A program made the translations under genes and the position numbers. Below the pieces are notes generated by a model. The model had not been told where the DNA came from, did no database searches, and saw nothing but the letters and a program-made list of their open reading frames with translations. From Sipunculus nudus (Eukaryota; Annelida; Sipuncula; Golfingiida; Sipunculidae), in contig CM049317.1 of the NCBI GenBank assembly GCA_026874595.1, positions 25,758,401-25,822,400 of the forward strand: 64,000 nucleotides of DNA, given 5' to 3'. Of the stretch, positions 45,111-57,422 are shown piece after piece. Numbering within the stretch: the stretch's first letter is position 1; each line of letters begins with the position of its first letter.

Positions 45111-46142
45111 GGTAATCGTGAAAAATAACGGACCCATATTTCTCTCACTCACGAATAAGTGTGACCACATATCACTAAAATTGTTTTTGCATGATAAAGT
45201 TGACGATCCGGCGCAGCTAATAATATCATATTTTTGTATGTTATTTATATATTTATTTTGCTACAAACTGTCGAAAAAGGGTAGTTTGCCGAAAATACCC
45301 AAAATGACGTCGTGTCAAAGACGTTCTGAGTCGACGTCATGAATCCACAGTAATATACATATATACCATGTTAAACATTTAGACGATGTCTTATAACATT
45401 TTACAGTCAATATATAATATTACCCATATATGTTTATACTTTTTTACCACTTTTTATCCACATTTCACTTGATGTACGTTCAAGGTGACGACGCCTTTCC
45501 GCCAGAAAGTAAACAAATGTCGAGTGTCACGTGACAAGTCATGCACTTAAAATCAAGAGAGACACGGGAGAAACACGTTCGTCCGCATTATGTTACAACA
45601 TATTTTGTTATACTAACATAATAATATCCTTATTTTAATAAAATAATTATAAAGTGTGACAACATTTATTAGTTATAATTAATGACATTATTAAGGTGTG
45701 ATCTCTTTTTTATAAAATTGTGTGACCACATATAGTAGTTAGAAAAAGTAAAAAAGGTGGTGTGACCACATTTAAATATATTCTTACATCATCATATCCC
45801 TTATTTTTTTCTAAATTTAATCCTGAATTTTTTTCAAACCAAGAGACCATATTTTTTACCAATAAGAAATTAAGTGTGACCACCTTTTATTTGACCAGCC
45901 ATATAAGTTTGTATTATATAAATAATATTATAAAATCTGGTTACATATGGTGTTACCACATTTTTAAAAATAAATTTTGCCAAAAATAAGTTGTGACCAC
46001 ATTTTCTTTGACCAGCCATATAAGTTTGTATTATATATATAATATTATAAAATGTGGTCACATATGGTGTGACCACATTTATTACCAATAAATATTAACA
46101 AAAATAAGGTGTGACAACACTTTGACCAGCCATATAAGTTTG

Positions 46143-46191
<49 letters not shown>

Positions 46192-47254
46192 AATTTGGTC
46201 ACATGTGGTCCGACCACATTTTTCAAAATAAATTTTGCCAAAAATAAGTTGTGACCACATTTTGTGTAATAAATATATCATTTTTAGGATGTGGTCACAT
46301 ATGGTGTGACCACATTTTTTACAATAAATATTAACAAAAATAAGGTGTGACCACATTTTATTTGAACAGCCATATATGTTTGTATTATATATATAATATT
46401 ATAAAAGATGGTCACATATGGCGTGACCACATTTATTACCAATAAATATTAACAAAAATTAGGTGTGACCACATTTTATTTGACCAGCCATATAAGTTTG
46501 TATTATATATATATAATATTATAAAATGTGGTCACATATGGATGATATGCCCAACATGGTCCCGTGTTTCTCCCGCATTCGTCTAGATTTTAAGGGCTTC
46601 CGGTCTGTTACTCATGGGGAGGTGATGTTCCCATCTGATTGTCCTTACATAAAGTAGTCTAACAGGACAAAAAAAATAAATAAGATAAACGACATGTCTA
46701 AAATGTAGTCTTAATACTCTGTCAACAAAAATGACTGTTTATTACACAATTTATATTTATTTGACATATAAAACGTACATAGAAATAAAGCTGAATAGAG
46801 CAAGAGTTAACGTGATCAGTCGAATACATTCACAGACGACAGTTGCATGTTTATGTTTTTTCGGCACGACGTCGTCAACTTTGATTAAATCTTGGGAAAT
46901 ATGGATATTAAGAGGTAAAATTGTCTCTCTATCTATGCATAAAAAGATATATTGACTGTATTGACTTTTTGTTAGACATCATCCTTTTGTTTAACATGGT
47001 ATGCACGTACAGTACTGTGGATTCATGACGTCGGCTGAGAACGTCTTTGACACGACGTCATTTTGGGTATTTTCAGCAAACTACCCTTTTTCGACAGTTT
47101 GTAGCAAAATATATTTGTATCAAACATACAAAAATATTGTATCATTAGATGCGCCGGATCTTCAACTTTTACATGAAACAGTTTTTCTATTGAAATGTGG
47201 TCACACTTTTTTGTGAAACTATGTAAGATGGGTCCGTTATTTTGCACGATTACC
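45111..47254. mobile_element. Fold-back-type DNA transposon with 266-bp inverted ends
   Basis: 2,144 bp. The ends are inverted repeats of 266 bp (45,111-45,376 and 46,989-47,254) beginning GGTAATCGTG and containing several TGACGTC-like words. The element is flanked by an exact 8-bp target duplication, AAGAAAGC (45,103-45,110 and 47,255-47,262). Weaker inverted similarity continues inward (CGGGAGAAACACG at about 45,567 and its complement near 46,565). The core is a tandem array (next entry). There is no transposase. An 8-bp duplication fits hAT, P or Merlin-type transposases; the superfamily is not resolved. Confidence 0.88.
45640..46545. repeat. Tandem array inside the fold-back element, unit about 118 bp
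   Basis: About six imperfect units spaced 117-120 bp, each with TTTGACCAGCCATATAAG, an ATATAT stretch and the near-palindrome TGTGGTCACATATGGTGTGACCACA. The GTGTGACCACA arms can form hairpins. One unit has a longer (AT)n run (46,146-46,187). Confidence 0.85.
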
Positions 47255-47262
47255 AAGAAAGC

Positions 47263-50200
47263 AGATGCTGGTGTTAGACCTTGAAGATATAAATATGAAA
47301 ATAAAAAAAAAAAACAAAAAAAAAAAAAAAACAGTAGTTATCTTAAAAAAGATTAAGGGCTGCTATACCAAAAGAGAGGGAAGGTATCTACTCGCATGCA
47401 TATACCAAACCATATATATATATATATATCATCAGACAATTTATCATGATATCTACAACGTAGTTTAATATGATTTAACCTTTTCAAATCATATTGCTCC
47501 ACACAGTACTGTAAAAGTCAGGTAATCAGACAAACTGCTATAGACAGAAACAAACACGGTTGAACGCATAACCTCCGTGCTTACGATAATAAACGATATC
47601 GATCCAAGAAAGAGGTATACCCTAACACATACATCACATAAAATTTCCTTGTTGCGTACTCGTGACACATACAGTCAGTTTGCTTCTATAAATAAATCAG
47701 GGAAGTACTATACCCACAAACTGATCAATACATTAAAACCAAAAATACCTGGACTTTAATTGCAATACATAATAATCCATTACATATCTAATCAGTTATA
47801 TGCTTATGGCTGAAGAAGTATGCAGGGAACTTGAGGAAGGAATTATTATATATATATTACCTTTATTTTGAGTTGCCCAAGTCACGACACAGAATAGCCC
47901 TAGGCATCCCATGCATCATCGTAGTTTCCTGTCTGGGAGAGGACCAAATTTCCTACGTGTGCATGCTGTCTACTGACACCCGCCACCACTGCGTGTCCAA
48001 AAGATTTAATGCGCTACACATCTAGGATATAAAACATCCGTGTTGCGTGCGTAACACACGGGACGGTTATTTTGCTGCTCTCATAAAAACATCAGGGAAA
48101 TAATATACCCAGAAAATGATTGTTACATTAAAACCAAACAGCGAATGTTTGCCTGTGTGCCTGTTAGCACGATAACATAACAAGTCCTCAACGGAGTTTG
48201 ATGAAATTTTCAGGATAGCTCGACAATGATACACGGAATAACTGATTAAATTATGGGGGTGATCGAGGCAAAAAAACCTACGGAATGAGCTCTAATGTTT
48301 TATGGGGGTCTATTGCACATTTGTTTATTTACACAGGGACGAAGCAGATGACGGTATGGCCATATTTAGAGTGCGAGTCGTGACGTCATAGAGGACAATG
48401 TCGTCATTTTCACGTGTGCGTGCCGTTTCCCTGAAAGTGTTAGTAAATCAACAGGGGGGCACGATTGCTGTTCGTTGTTTTTTATAGTCCTGGGCCCTAT
48501 TGTAATAAAAGTTAAATGACTTAAGCTCCCCAAACCCCCACACCCACGGAAGATGGGCCAGAAACCCGACTTTGGCAAGCCCGAGATATGGCTGTTGGAG
48601 TACTCTGTTTACCTTAGACTTAGAAATCCCACTTTTGAAAGTCTGTACCACCACAAGTGATACCTTTAAAACGCACGTAGCAATAAAATCTTTTTATTTT
48701 TTTGCTGAGTATATACAGTTATTATCATATTCATTGAACCGGTTTGGTAACATCATCTTACAATGAAAATAATCAATAAATGTGGTAACATCTTTTTTTT
48801 TAAACGAGACAGAAAGATGCAAAATACGCACCTTTTGACAATGTTTGTGATATTTGATACAACCAGGCATAAATTATACTGTATAGCCCATACATGAATA
48901 TAACTGAACATAATTTTAGTAAAACTACATAAATTTTAACATGAAGTGGCCACATTATTTTTTTATGTTGTGACAATGGTAGTTGTGGGTATCACGTTCT
49001 GCCTTTAACATTTTAAGGATTTTTTGTGCATTATAATATTGATACGCTGGATTCTAAGAATCAAAGAACTATACATTTGCAGGTTAGTCTGTATTTCTCA
49101 TGCATTTAACTGATACTCCATTTAAAGCACAACAGTATATCTGGTTATTTCATTACAAATGGACATCTTCATTTTTTATATATATAAACGGTACACATAC
49201 ATTTTCTCTCCTTTCGAGTACCCTTTTCACGTGCAGACGTAGCATGGATTGTCAGATGTTCAAAAGTAATACAAAACATTGTTTCGTTCAGGTTCACACA
49301 GCTTCGCCTGGGCCTCGAGGGCTCATTTAAGTCAATTTATTCAGTAGTAACGTGAAAAATGCATTATGAACGGAATGCGCAATGCGTGATGAGAGATTTC
49401 TTATGAACCTGCACGGCGGCATGCATTTTTTTTCTATGTATAGCCCTGTATAACTTAAAAAAATCGCTACAGGTAGCAATCGTTTGGCCGGATACGCATT
49501 CGCATGCCGGATCCGTACATGAGGAATCTCGCCTTCTTTATTTCTCAATACGTGTGCCGATTTTATACGCATTTCGCATCCCGAACATAAGCAATCTCAG
49601 CTTTAGTCAGCAAATATATTTGACTTTACCTGTATATTACCTGCGCTAAGCAACAGGGGTTATGTTTTTGCGGGATTTTGGTTTTATTGTTTGTCTGTTA
49701 GCAACGATGGTCAACAAGTTATTGTCGGATTTTGATGAAATCTTCAGGATAACTTGGTAATGATCGAAGGAAAAATTGATTGAATTTTTATAAGGATAAC
49801 ATTCGTGATCCAGCAATATTTTAAAGGAAAAATGCTGGTATTCTGACAGTTCCATATGGGGTAATGAGCTGCCTTGGCCGAGGTCTGCGCTCTCTGAGCT
49901 CTGTTCTAGTTGCAATATGTAATAATGTCTTATCCATTATATGCTATTGCCTCCTGAAGTATGCAGGAAGCTTGTAGACAGAAAATGTTATGTTTATAAC
50001 CTTATTTCAATTAATTTCACAACATAGAATAGTCCCTGGCGTACTGTTCATCATTGTGGTGAATTACACACACGGCACTAAGGGGTGTCTAAAATGTTTT
50101 ATGATCTACGTACCGATAACATTTAGACTCAAGTATGGTTTTCATTGGTTTGGCTGTGGCAGTGTATACTTCCGGCTGGTAAAAACAGAGCTTTATAGAG

Positions 50201-51240
50201 CAGCATAGATCTTACATGGCATTATATAACATACATTATGTTATTCTTTTAGCACGCTTGCGGGCGCGATGATCATCCCGTGCGCACGCCTTAGTATGTC
50301 ATACTAACATTAGCCATCATTTTATCGGACGAAACGTATTTTCGCGGTTCCTATGTTCCTATGCAACCTTATCTTCATAAAATTCCTTGACAGGGGGAAT
50401 TTTTTTTACAAACTTCGCCTCCCTTTCATGCAATAAAACGACCATTCAAATCAATCGCGTTTGCACACTTTTAAACTCCTGTTTCCTATTCGAGCCATAC
50501 GTCATATTTCCTTTCCACGTTATTTTAGAAATATGGCTAGCGTTTAAGAGGTTTCCACCTACAGGATGTAGTTGTACAATATGCTTACTGAAACACAAGC
50601 GTAAAACGTCTTTAAAAGTGTAAAATCGAAAACATTATTGTAAAGAAAAGCGGTTTAATTTCCAAAATGTAAAATAATTCTTTGGAATTAAATGATAGCT
50701 ACTGTATATAGGCAAGACAAGGATATATTTCTCAAAATAACGTAACAACTAGATTTAATTTAAATTTATATCGCACTATTAGAGGAATAGAAAATTGAAA
50801 TGTTGCTGGGAAAAGAAGAGGTGTGAACCTATGGAGAGTAATATCTTCTCGAGAAAATTAGAAGACTAAGTCTAGCAAATATGAGAACCACAAATCGTAG
50901 TCACCTGTGCTACAGGTTTTAAGCAGGTTCTTGTAAATTCTTTTAAATTCAATATTTTTTAATGGTGGCGTGTATTTGTATGCAATGACCGCAGGTAAAG
51001 AGTAAAATTCATAGCCCATTAGGCTCTATTTATGTAATAAGGTCCACGCACATATATCCTATCAGCCCCCTTTTGTATATCCTTGAGTAGACATATCTTG
51101 GTTTCCAAAAAAGAGTTTTTTTTTAAACTGTCAAATAGAATGTTATAGAAAGATGTTCAGTGTAAACAAGCTTGCCGTCTTTTTCTGGAACGCATGTAAT
51201 TAAATGTGTTTTGCTTCAGACGTTAAGACTGAAAATGATT
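47263..51240. other. No gene seen; dispersed repeats
   Basis: Two related blocks, about 47,755-48,300 and 49,640-50,110, share CAATA.ATAATAATCCATTA-like sequence, GAAGTATGCAGG and TTTGATGAAAT.TTCAGGATA. The second ends in CTTGGCCGAGGTCTGCGCTC, a word typical of a widespread invertebrate interspersed repeat. A poly-A-rich run lies at 47,300-47,332. Remaining open frames are short and unsupported. Confidence 0.6.
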
Positions 51241-52000
51241 TTTAGCTCAGCTGACTGAAAGTCATCTGAGCTATAGCGATCACCCTTTGTCCGTCGTCTG
51301 TACGGCCGCCCGGCCGTCCGTTAACAGGCCAAAAATTGTAACCGCTGGACCTGGAATCTTTTCACGTGACATCCAGGGAGGTTTATGAACAATATCCTTG
51401 GAAACATGAAATTAGGTCTCTGTTACTCATATCCTTTTAGCTATGGGGCTCCAAAGTACCCCCCAGAATAATGCAAATTTGATACAAAAGCTGAAGTATC
51501 TGAATAACTACTGCATTGATCACCATGATTCTTTGCATGAATATTGATCATGGGATGTTTCATCACTTCCTGCAGACTGGTGGCACCACCTGTATTTTTT
51601 CCAATTTTTACGATATTTTTCTTTCTTTTTGAGACTTTCACAGAAGCTGTCATCTGTTAACAGGGCACAAATCGTAACCGCTGTACCTGGATTCTTCTAA
51701 CTTTATATCAAGTGAGGGCAATGAAAAGTCTCTGTGAAAACATGAAATTAGGTCTCTGTTACCCATATCCTTCGTATTGAGTACCCCTCAGAATAATTAA
51801 AAATTTGATACAAAAGCTCCAGTATCTGAATAACTACTGCATTGATCACCATGAATCTTTGCAGGCATATTGATCATGGAGTGTTCCATGAGTTCCTACA
51901 AACTGGTGGCGCCACTTGTATTTTTTTCCAATTTTTACAAATATTTTTATTTATTTTTGAGACTTTCAAAGAAGCTGTCACCTGTTAATGGACATTCTGT
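51240..52000. repeat. Interspersed repeat R1-related, with terminal hairpin
   Basis: Begins with a hairpin, AGCTCAGCTGACTGAAAGTC then ATCTGAGCT, followed by TTTGTCCGTCGTCTG. This start resembles an abundant bivalve repeat family that I know with AGCTCACCTGA...TCAGGTGAGCT ends. The inside is a tandem pair (about 51,330-51,660 and 51,670-51,985) and shares the CTGGTGGC.CCACCTGTATT block with 14,820 and related words with the R1 copies at 11.8 and 14.8 kb. Confidence 0.7.
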
Positions 52001-52009
52001 GGGATAAAG

Positions 52010-53370
52010 CAGTGGATACAGGTTCACTGCAATCTACTAAACTTCGGAAACCTTGGAAACCTAGTATTTTTTATCCTCGTTTGCATCGCATCTACTTTTT
52101 TGCCCCGCAAGGCAGATTCATGAGAATAACAGAAATAGGGTTTAATCATTCTGGTCATATTTCTTTTGAGCGTGGGTTGACACATAGGTGGTGCACAATG
52201 AGTAACGTATAATTACAACAATTACCACCCTAAACCAAGCACACCTGTTACTCATGTATAAATTAAATGAGTTTAACAAGGGGCTGTGTCATTCATGTCT
52301 ACAAGTTATCTTTTCTGTCCAGTTAACATGGGACTGTGCCACCAATGTCTACATATTATATTTTCTGCTATGTACACAGAACTGTTTATCAGGGAGTCAA
52401 TTTTTATTTGATCTGTCGGAAGTACGTAGATAAATGGCTTAGGGGTTCAGCAATAGTCACATCAAGTCTGAATATAAAAGGTCTTTTTGGTTACGAGAGA
52501 CTCAGTCTCAAAGAAAGTACAAAACTCAGCCGAGAGGCGGTGAGATAATTCAAGGTTCGGTCGGCCACACTCAGAAATTTTCCCAACAAGAAACAAGTGT
52601 GCCTTTCGGATATTGCTCGGTGCTACAAACCGCAGGACTGTTTACAACGAAACTGATTGATTCCAGGAAAACCCTGTGTCACCACCCTGTCACTTGGTCC
52701 GAAACCGAAAGTGAAGATGTACATAGGGCTTAGGTAAGCCTCATAAAATATGAAGGCAGTTACATCAACAAAAATTTGATAATTTTTGAATAATCTGTTG
52801 ATGATGTCTCAGAATATACTCCGCTATGAGTCAATAAATCACACAAAACAAACCTAGCAATGTTAAACATGGCATGCTAGGACTTACCTAAAAGGTTATA
52901 CGTTCTATGCTACGTTGATATTTAACATCACCTCTTTTTATCAAGAGCACACATATTCAACAGAACTAAGCCTCCGCTAAGCTATATAGCACGCCCATTA
53001 AATTTGATAATCACTATAGCTACATTCACACCTATTCCTTGCCCTTGCAAAGACCCGCAAACCTTGCGTCTACACCACCACTGGGTGACCAAACCTCGAA
53101 ACAAATTGTTTATGCCAAATGAAGTGATATTTTGGTGTTATGATATGATCGATGCATGTTTAGCCTGCCCAGCCTTATATCACAAAATGAAAAAAATAAT
53201 GTCTTTTGTGTGTGTTTGATCGATCTTAATGTATAATATTCCGACAGTCTTTCAGTCCCTATTGATTTGGCCAGCACAGACACATCGACATTCCCCTTTT
53301 AATATGAAGGGTAATATTGTTATGGGCGATCTAAATTTACATAATGATGCAGGTTCCCCCTGTTTCTGAC
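52010..53370. other. No gene seen
   Basis: Short open frames on the plus strand without recognisable features. A repeated block around 52,270-52,360 (ACATGGGACTGTGCCACCAA.GTCTACA type) is a small local duplication. Confidence 0.5.
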
Positions 53371-53380
53371 CCTTTAATTA

Positions 53381-53384
<4 letters not shown>

Positions 53385-53423
<39 letters not shown>

Positions 53424-53545
53424 GGGGAACTGTTATATACAGAATAGTTGTTTCACTACTGGTGAGATTCTAACCCACGATCTTTCGATTTCCGGTCGGC
53501 TGCTTTTACCACTACACTACGCCAGATCCCCAACCCCTCTTGTGT
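53385..53545 (-). mobile_element. tRNA-derived SINE with (AT)n tail
   Basis: The minus strand reads GGGGATCTGGCGTAGTGTAG then TGGTAAAAGC (A-box region) and GTGGGTTAGAATCTCACC (B-box region), a tRNA-like head. A real tRNA is unlikely because no 3' acceptor strand pairs with GGGGATC. The (AT)n run at 53,385-53,424 lies at the 3' end of the minus-strand element and is its probable tail. Confidence 0.65.
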
Positions 53546-53671
53546 ATTTGCACACATTTCACCCACTAAGTAACATGTGTCAGCACGGCGACTTTGCATG
53601 CAGCAGGGAGAGCTGATGCCCTTATATGGTGTGCAGCATACATTGTATACCGTGATGTCACTTCGCTGGAT

Positions 53672-53673
<2 letters not shown>

Positions 53674-53722
<49 letters not shown>
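53674..53722. repeat. (AT)n microsatellite
   Basis: AT run of about 49 bases followed by TCGTATATCG repeats. Confidence 0.95.
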
Positions 53723-53723
<1 letters not shown>

Positions 53724-53729
53724 TATATC

Positions 53730-54766
53730 GTATATCGTTTCTAACCTGAAAACTTCAGGCAATTTTTTTCAGTAACAAACTGTGCTTAAAGGCACAGGTT
53801 CATATAACAGGTATGTTAAGTTTGCAACAAACATATTGTTTTCTCCTTAAATTATAATGATATCTGCCAATATTTCATTCACGAATTATGTGCCTCCTCT
53901 TGTGCACGAGCAGAAATAATCTTCAACTTGCGCAAACATAACAGGACGCCGAAAATGCAAAAAACAGAGTATAACTTCCAATCAATTGATGAAAAAGATA
54001 TTTCAAATGAAAAATACAGTTTATTATCAAAATGATGTATAACTTGATCTACTATATATTCATTCCATGATTGTTTAGTTCTATATGTAGATACCAATAT
54101 ATTATTCAAATGAACCTACGTATGAATGAAATTTGCAGGAGGCCCTTTTGAATTGTCATATATTAAACCGTTTCCTGTTTGAATCCTGCACTGCAGACAT
54201 GATATCGATTAATGAAAATTTTGGAGCAGTGACTGTCTTTTAATCCATGGCCAAACAATACAGCATATATCTTATATAGCAACGATAGCGTGATATTGAA
54301 CTGGATTTGTCTCATGAAACACGATCATTTAGGAATATGATCTTACTTTCCGCTGCAATAAGGCACTTTTCTATTTAAAATTCACAGTATTAATTCAACA
54401 ATTTGTCTTCTGATCTTCAAATAGACAAGTAGTGTATAATTGATTTACATAGAATGTAATATTAAAAATAAATGGAAACGTATTAAATTGCTTATGTGAC
54501 TGACAGATGTAAAGATGGCTAAAACATCAGCATGAAATCAAATCATTATACAATATTCATATGATGCCACAATAAACAAATCTGCTTCATCAACATGTTA
54601 TCATAAATTTCTAATATTAGAGAATTCTGTAATATTTTAAAATGGATTAAAACACGAATATATGTGTATTTAACGACAGTTGCATGTTTATCTATACATT
54701 AATATTTAAACAAGGAGCATTTTTGAAATCCTGGAGTAACTTCATCAATATGCATATGAAAGGTAC

Positions 54767-54828
<62 letters not shown>

Positions 54829-54930
54829 CCAAACCAAATTTACATTCCCGTCTTGAATTTCTTTCCCAATAGGAATTAGGTGTATGTATAATCGACAATA
54901 ACGTTCAACCCTGGGGATTATGGATCGACA
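53730..54930. other. No confident gene; 3' flank of gene 3
   Basis: A minus-strand frame at 53,879-54,109 holds a hydrophobic segment (LYSVFCIFGVLLCLR) near its end but has no conserved partner or clear splice sites. An (AT)n tract lies at 54,769-54,822. Confidence 0.5.
54769..54822. repeat. (AT)n microsatellite
   Basis: AT run just past the gene 3 stop codon. Confidence 0.95.
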
Positions 54931-54931
54931 G

Positions 54932-55844
54932 TTAGGTGTTATATATGTCATTTTCTATCATTTCTGTCATTGTGTCCCGTTCAGGAACATTCCCTTTGTT
55001 GTTGCCAGCAGGTTTATTTGGCAATGAGTTGATGTACTCCTGTGTATTCGGGCTTGGGATTTTATCAGAACTGATGATTTGATTATGTTCAGCGATTTCT
55101 GAATAAGTAGCATCGGGGTTGCTGGCTTCTGTTTCTTTGGCGACGGCCTTACTTTCATCAGATTTATTTAGCTTTGTCTGCACGCCTCCTTGTGGTGACC
55201 TGTGCGGCACAGAATATACAACATCAACAGCAGCTTGTCCTTCCTGCATATCGTGAGACGCCGGTTGGTTTTTACGTGACTTTCGCTTATTCTCCCTCAG
55301 CTCCTGAATTTGATTTGCAATCTCTGTTTGCACGGATTCATAAGCAATGTTGTCCTCCATATCGGTATTTATGTTAATTTCAGCATTCGCCTTCGTTGTT
55401 TTTCCAGATTCATAGACAATGTTGTCTACCATTTCAGTATTTACCTTAATTTCTGCACTCGCCTTCCCCGTTTTCCCGCCCCCTTTTCGTGTCTTTTGAG
55501 GTACAGAATACACACAGTCACCTCCACCTTTGCCCGTTTCGTCCTTTTGCCATTGTCCTTTAGGCTCTGTATTCACCGATTCATAGACAATATTCTCTAT
55601 CATGTCGTTAGACGCGCTGAATTCCGTACCAGCCTGCTTTTTTTCTTGATCGACGCATTCATAGCTATTGTCAGTATCCGGAATTGGCGTGTAGGTTTCT
55701 ATCCCCTCACCTGGGTACACGGAAACATCATTGGCTTCTGTGTACTCATAATTCCGGTCGTCCACATTAACTGTATTTACAGTCTGCGTATTGCTGGTAT
55801 ATTGTACGGATTTTACTGTGGATGATGCACCGGAGTATGTCCTT
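54932..55844 (-). CDS. Gene 3 tail exon with ITIM-type motifs
   Basis: 913 nt after the acceptor TTGTTTACAG; 303 full codons and stop. Tyrosine sites in order: VQYTSN, NYEYTE, SVYPGE, ETYTPI, NSYECV, NIVYESV (fits the ITIM consensus I/V/L/S-x-Y-x-x-I/V/L), CVYSVPQ, NIVYESG, NIAYESV (ITIM consensus), VVYSVPH, ATYSEIA (ITIM-like, Ala at -2), QEYINSL and the terminal NDIYNT. The NIxYES and YSVP motifs recur as internal repeats (MVDNIVYESG and MEDNIAYESV are near copies), which shows motif duplication inside the tail. The predicted partners are SH2 proteins; which ones is not known. Confidence 0.88.
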
Positions 55845-56571
55845 CTGTAAACAAGCATTGCATAGTTGCTTTACGTTCATTTACGTACAAGTATCGAGTG
55901 AAACCTTGAGGCTATGATAATTAATCAATAAGGCCATAGGTATCCATACATGTTAAGACCGAAATCAATCGTGTCCATATATAGTGCATCGGTCGGATTT
56001 GAATTTGTAGGTTTATATCATTCTAAAATATTCAATATAACAACGAAAATCTACCAATAGAGTTAGTCTATTCTACCATGACAATATAAATACGACAGGG
56101 CTTAAACAGTATGATACGACATCATTTGATTATAAAAGTATTCGATTAAGCACACACATATTCACTTTGTAGATGTAGCAGACATCGCGATCGACAGGTT
56201 TACCTGAGCTTACCTTTTTTTTAACAATTAACAAAAAATGAAACTTTGCCTTATTAAACATATCACGACAGCGACAATGACAAGAATTATTGATCCCCCT
56301 ATTCCTAATCCAACCTTGACCATGTTCTTCTGCTGCCCTAAAATGATAAGTATAAGTAATTGTTACACAAACGTTTGTAATAAGATATGCAGATTATACA
56401 TTTTTTTTTATCGTTTAATGAATAACAAAAGTTCTTCAATATAGGAACTAACAGTCTTATGTTAAATTGAAAGTCTGACTTTCAGAAGAGCTATATTATG
56501 TACAGAACAATTCTATATTTATTTAAAACGTAGTTAAGACCAATGACATCATCAAGTATACTGTCCAATGT

Positions 56572-56640
<69 letters not shown>

Positions 56641-57335
56641 ATCTCTTTGCTCTGGAATCCAACCCATGTCGGTGGAGCACATGTCCGACATTCCAACAGC
56701 TAAGCTAGAAAAGCAAGCTTTACTAGCGATATAGCTCGTTCCGGTTTTTTTGGTCCTCCATAAATCGCCCCCTCCCTCTAAAGAGCGTGCTGCTATCAGA
56801 GCAAGATTCATTAACCCATGATTCACACTCTTCGTGAACTAGTTTGCGGTAATGACGTAATTTCTTCAATCTACTTTTCCCAAGTCCCAACGATTGGTGT
56901 CATTTTAGAAGAGCCCCCATTTCTTGCGTAAACAATTAGCTCAGGGAAAAATGTACGGCCGATCCGGTATTCAAATCCATGTCGTGATTCGAACCACATC
57001 TCCAGCGTTCCAGCCGTTTCGGTAGAAAAGCAAACTTCATTAGTGATACAGTTCGGCCGCTCTTATATATATATATGTGTGTGTGTGTTCGGTATAGGGG
57101 GCCATAAATAGGGAGAAAAGTGAAGAGCCTGGGACAGAGTTTGGCTCGTCGGAAAGGGAATGGCCTATGAGTATACTTTTGAACATTTAAGTATTTTCGT
57201 TATCATCGTATCATAATACGGTTATATGTAATGTCAATTTATGATTATCCAAATATAGCGAAATTTAAGTCGTCGTTTTGACTGACAGGTATGCTTGAGG
57301 CAATTGTCTTCTTGGTCCGACAGTCAGAAAGTATA

Positions 57336-57422
<87 letters not shown>

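Noticed and set aside
45111-47254. Palindromic GTGGTCACAT...GTGACCAC words as operators or enhancers of gene 2
   Set aside because: They are units of the transposon core and came with the insertion; a regulatory effect is possible but not shown by the sequence.
53461-53532. Functional tRNA gene on the minus strand
   Set aside because: A-box and B-box are present, but the acceptor stem does not close and an AT tail follows, so a SINE is the better call.
53879-54109. Minus-strand frame ending in a hydrophobic segment and basic tail
   Set aside because: No supporting splice sites, no similarity to the other transmembrane exons; hydrophobic stretches are expected by chance in AT-rich sequence.
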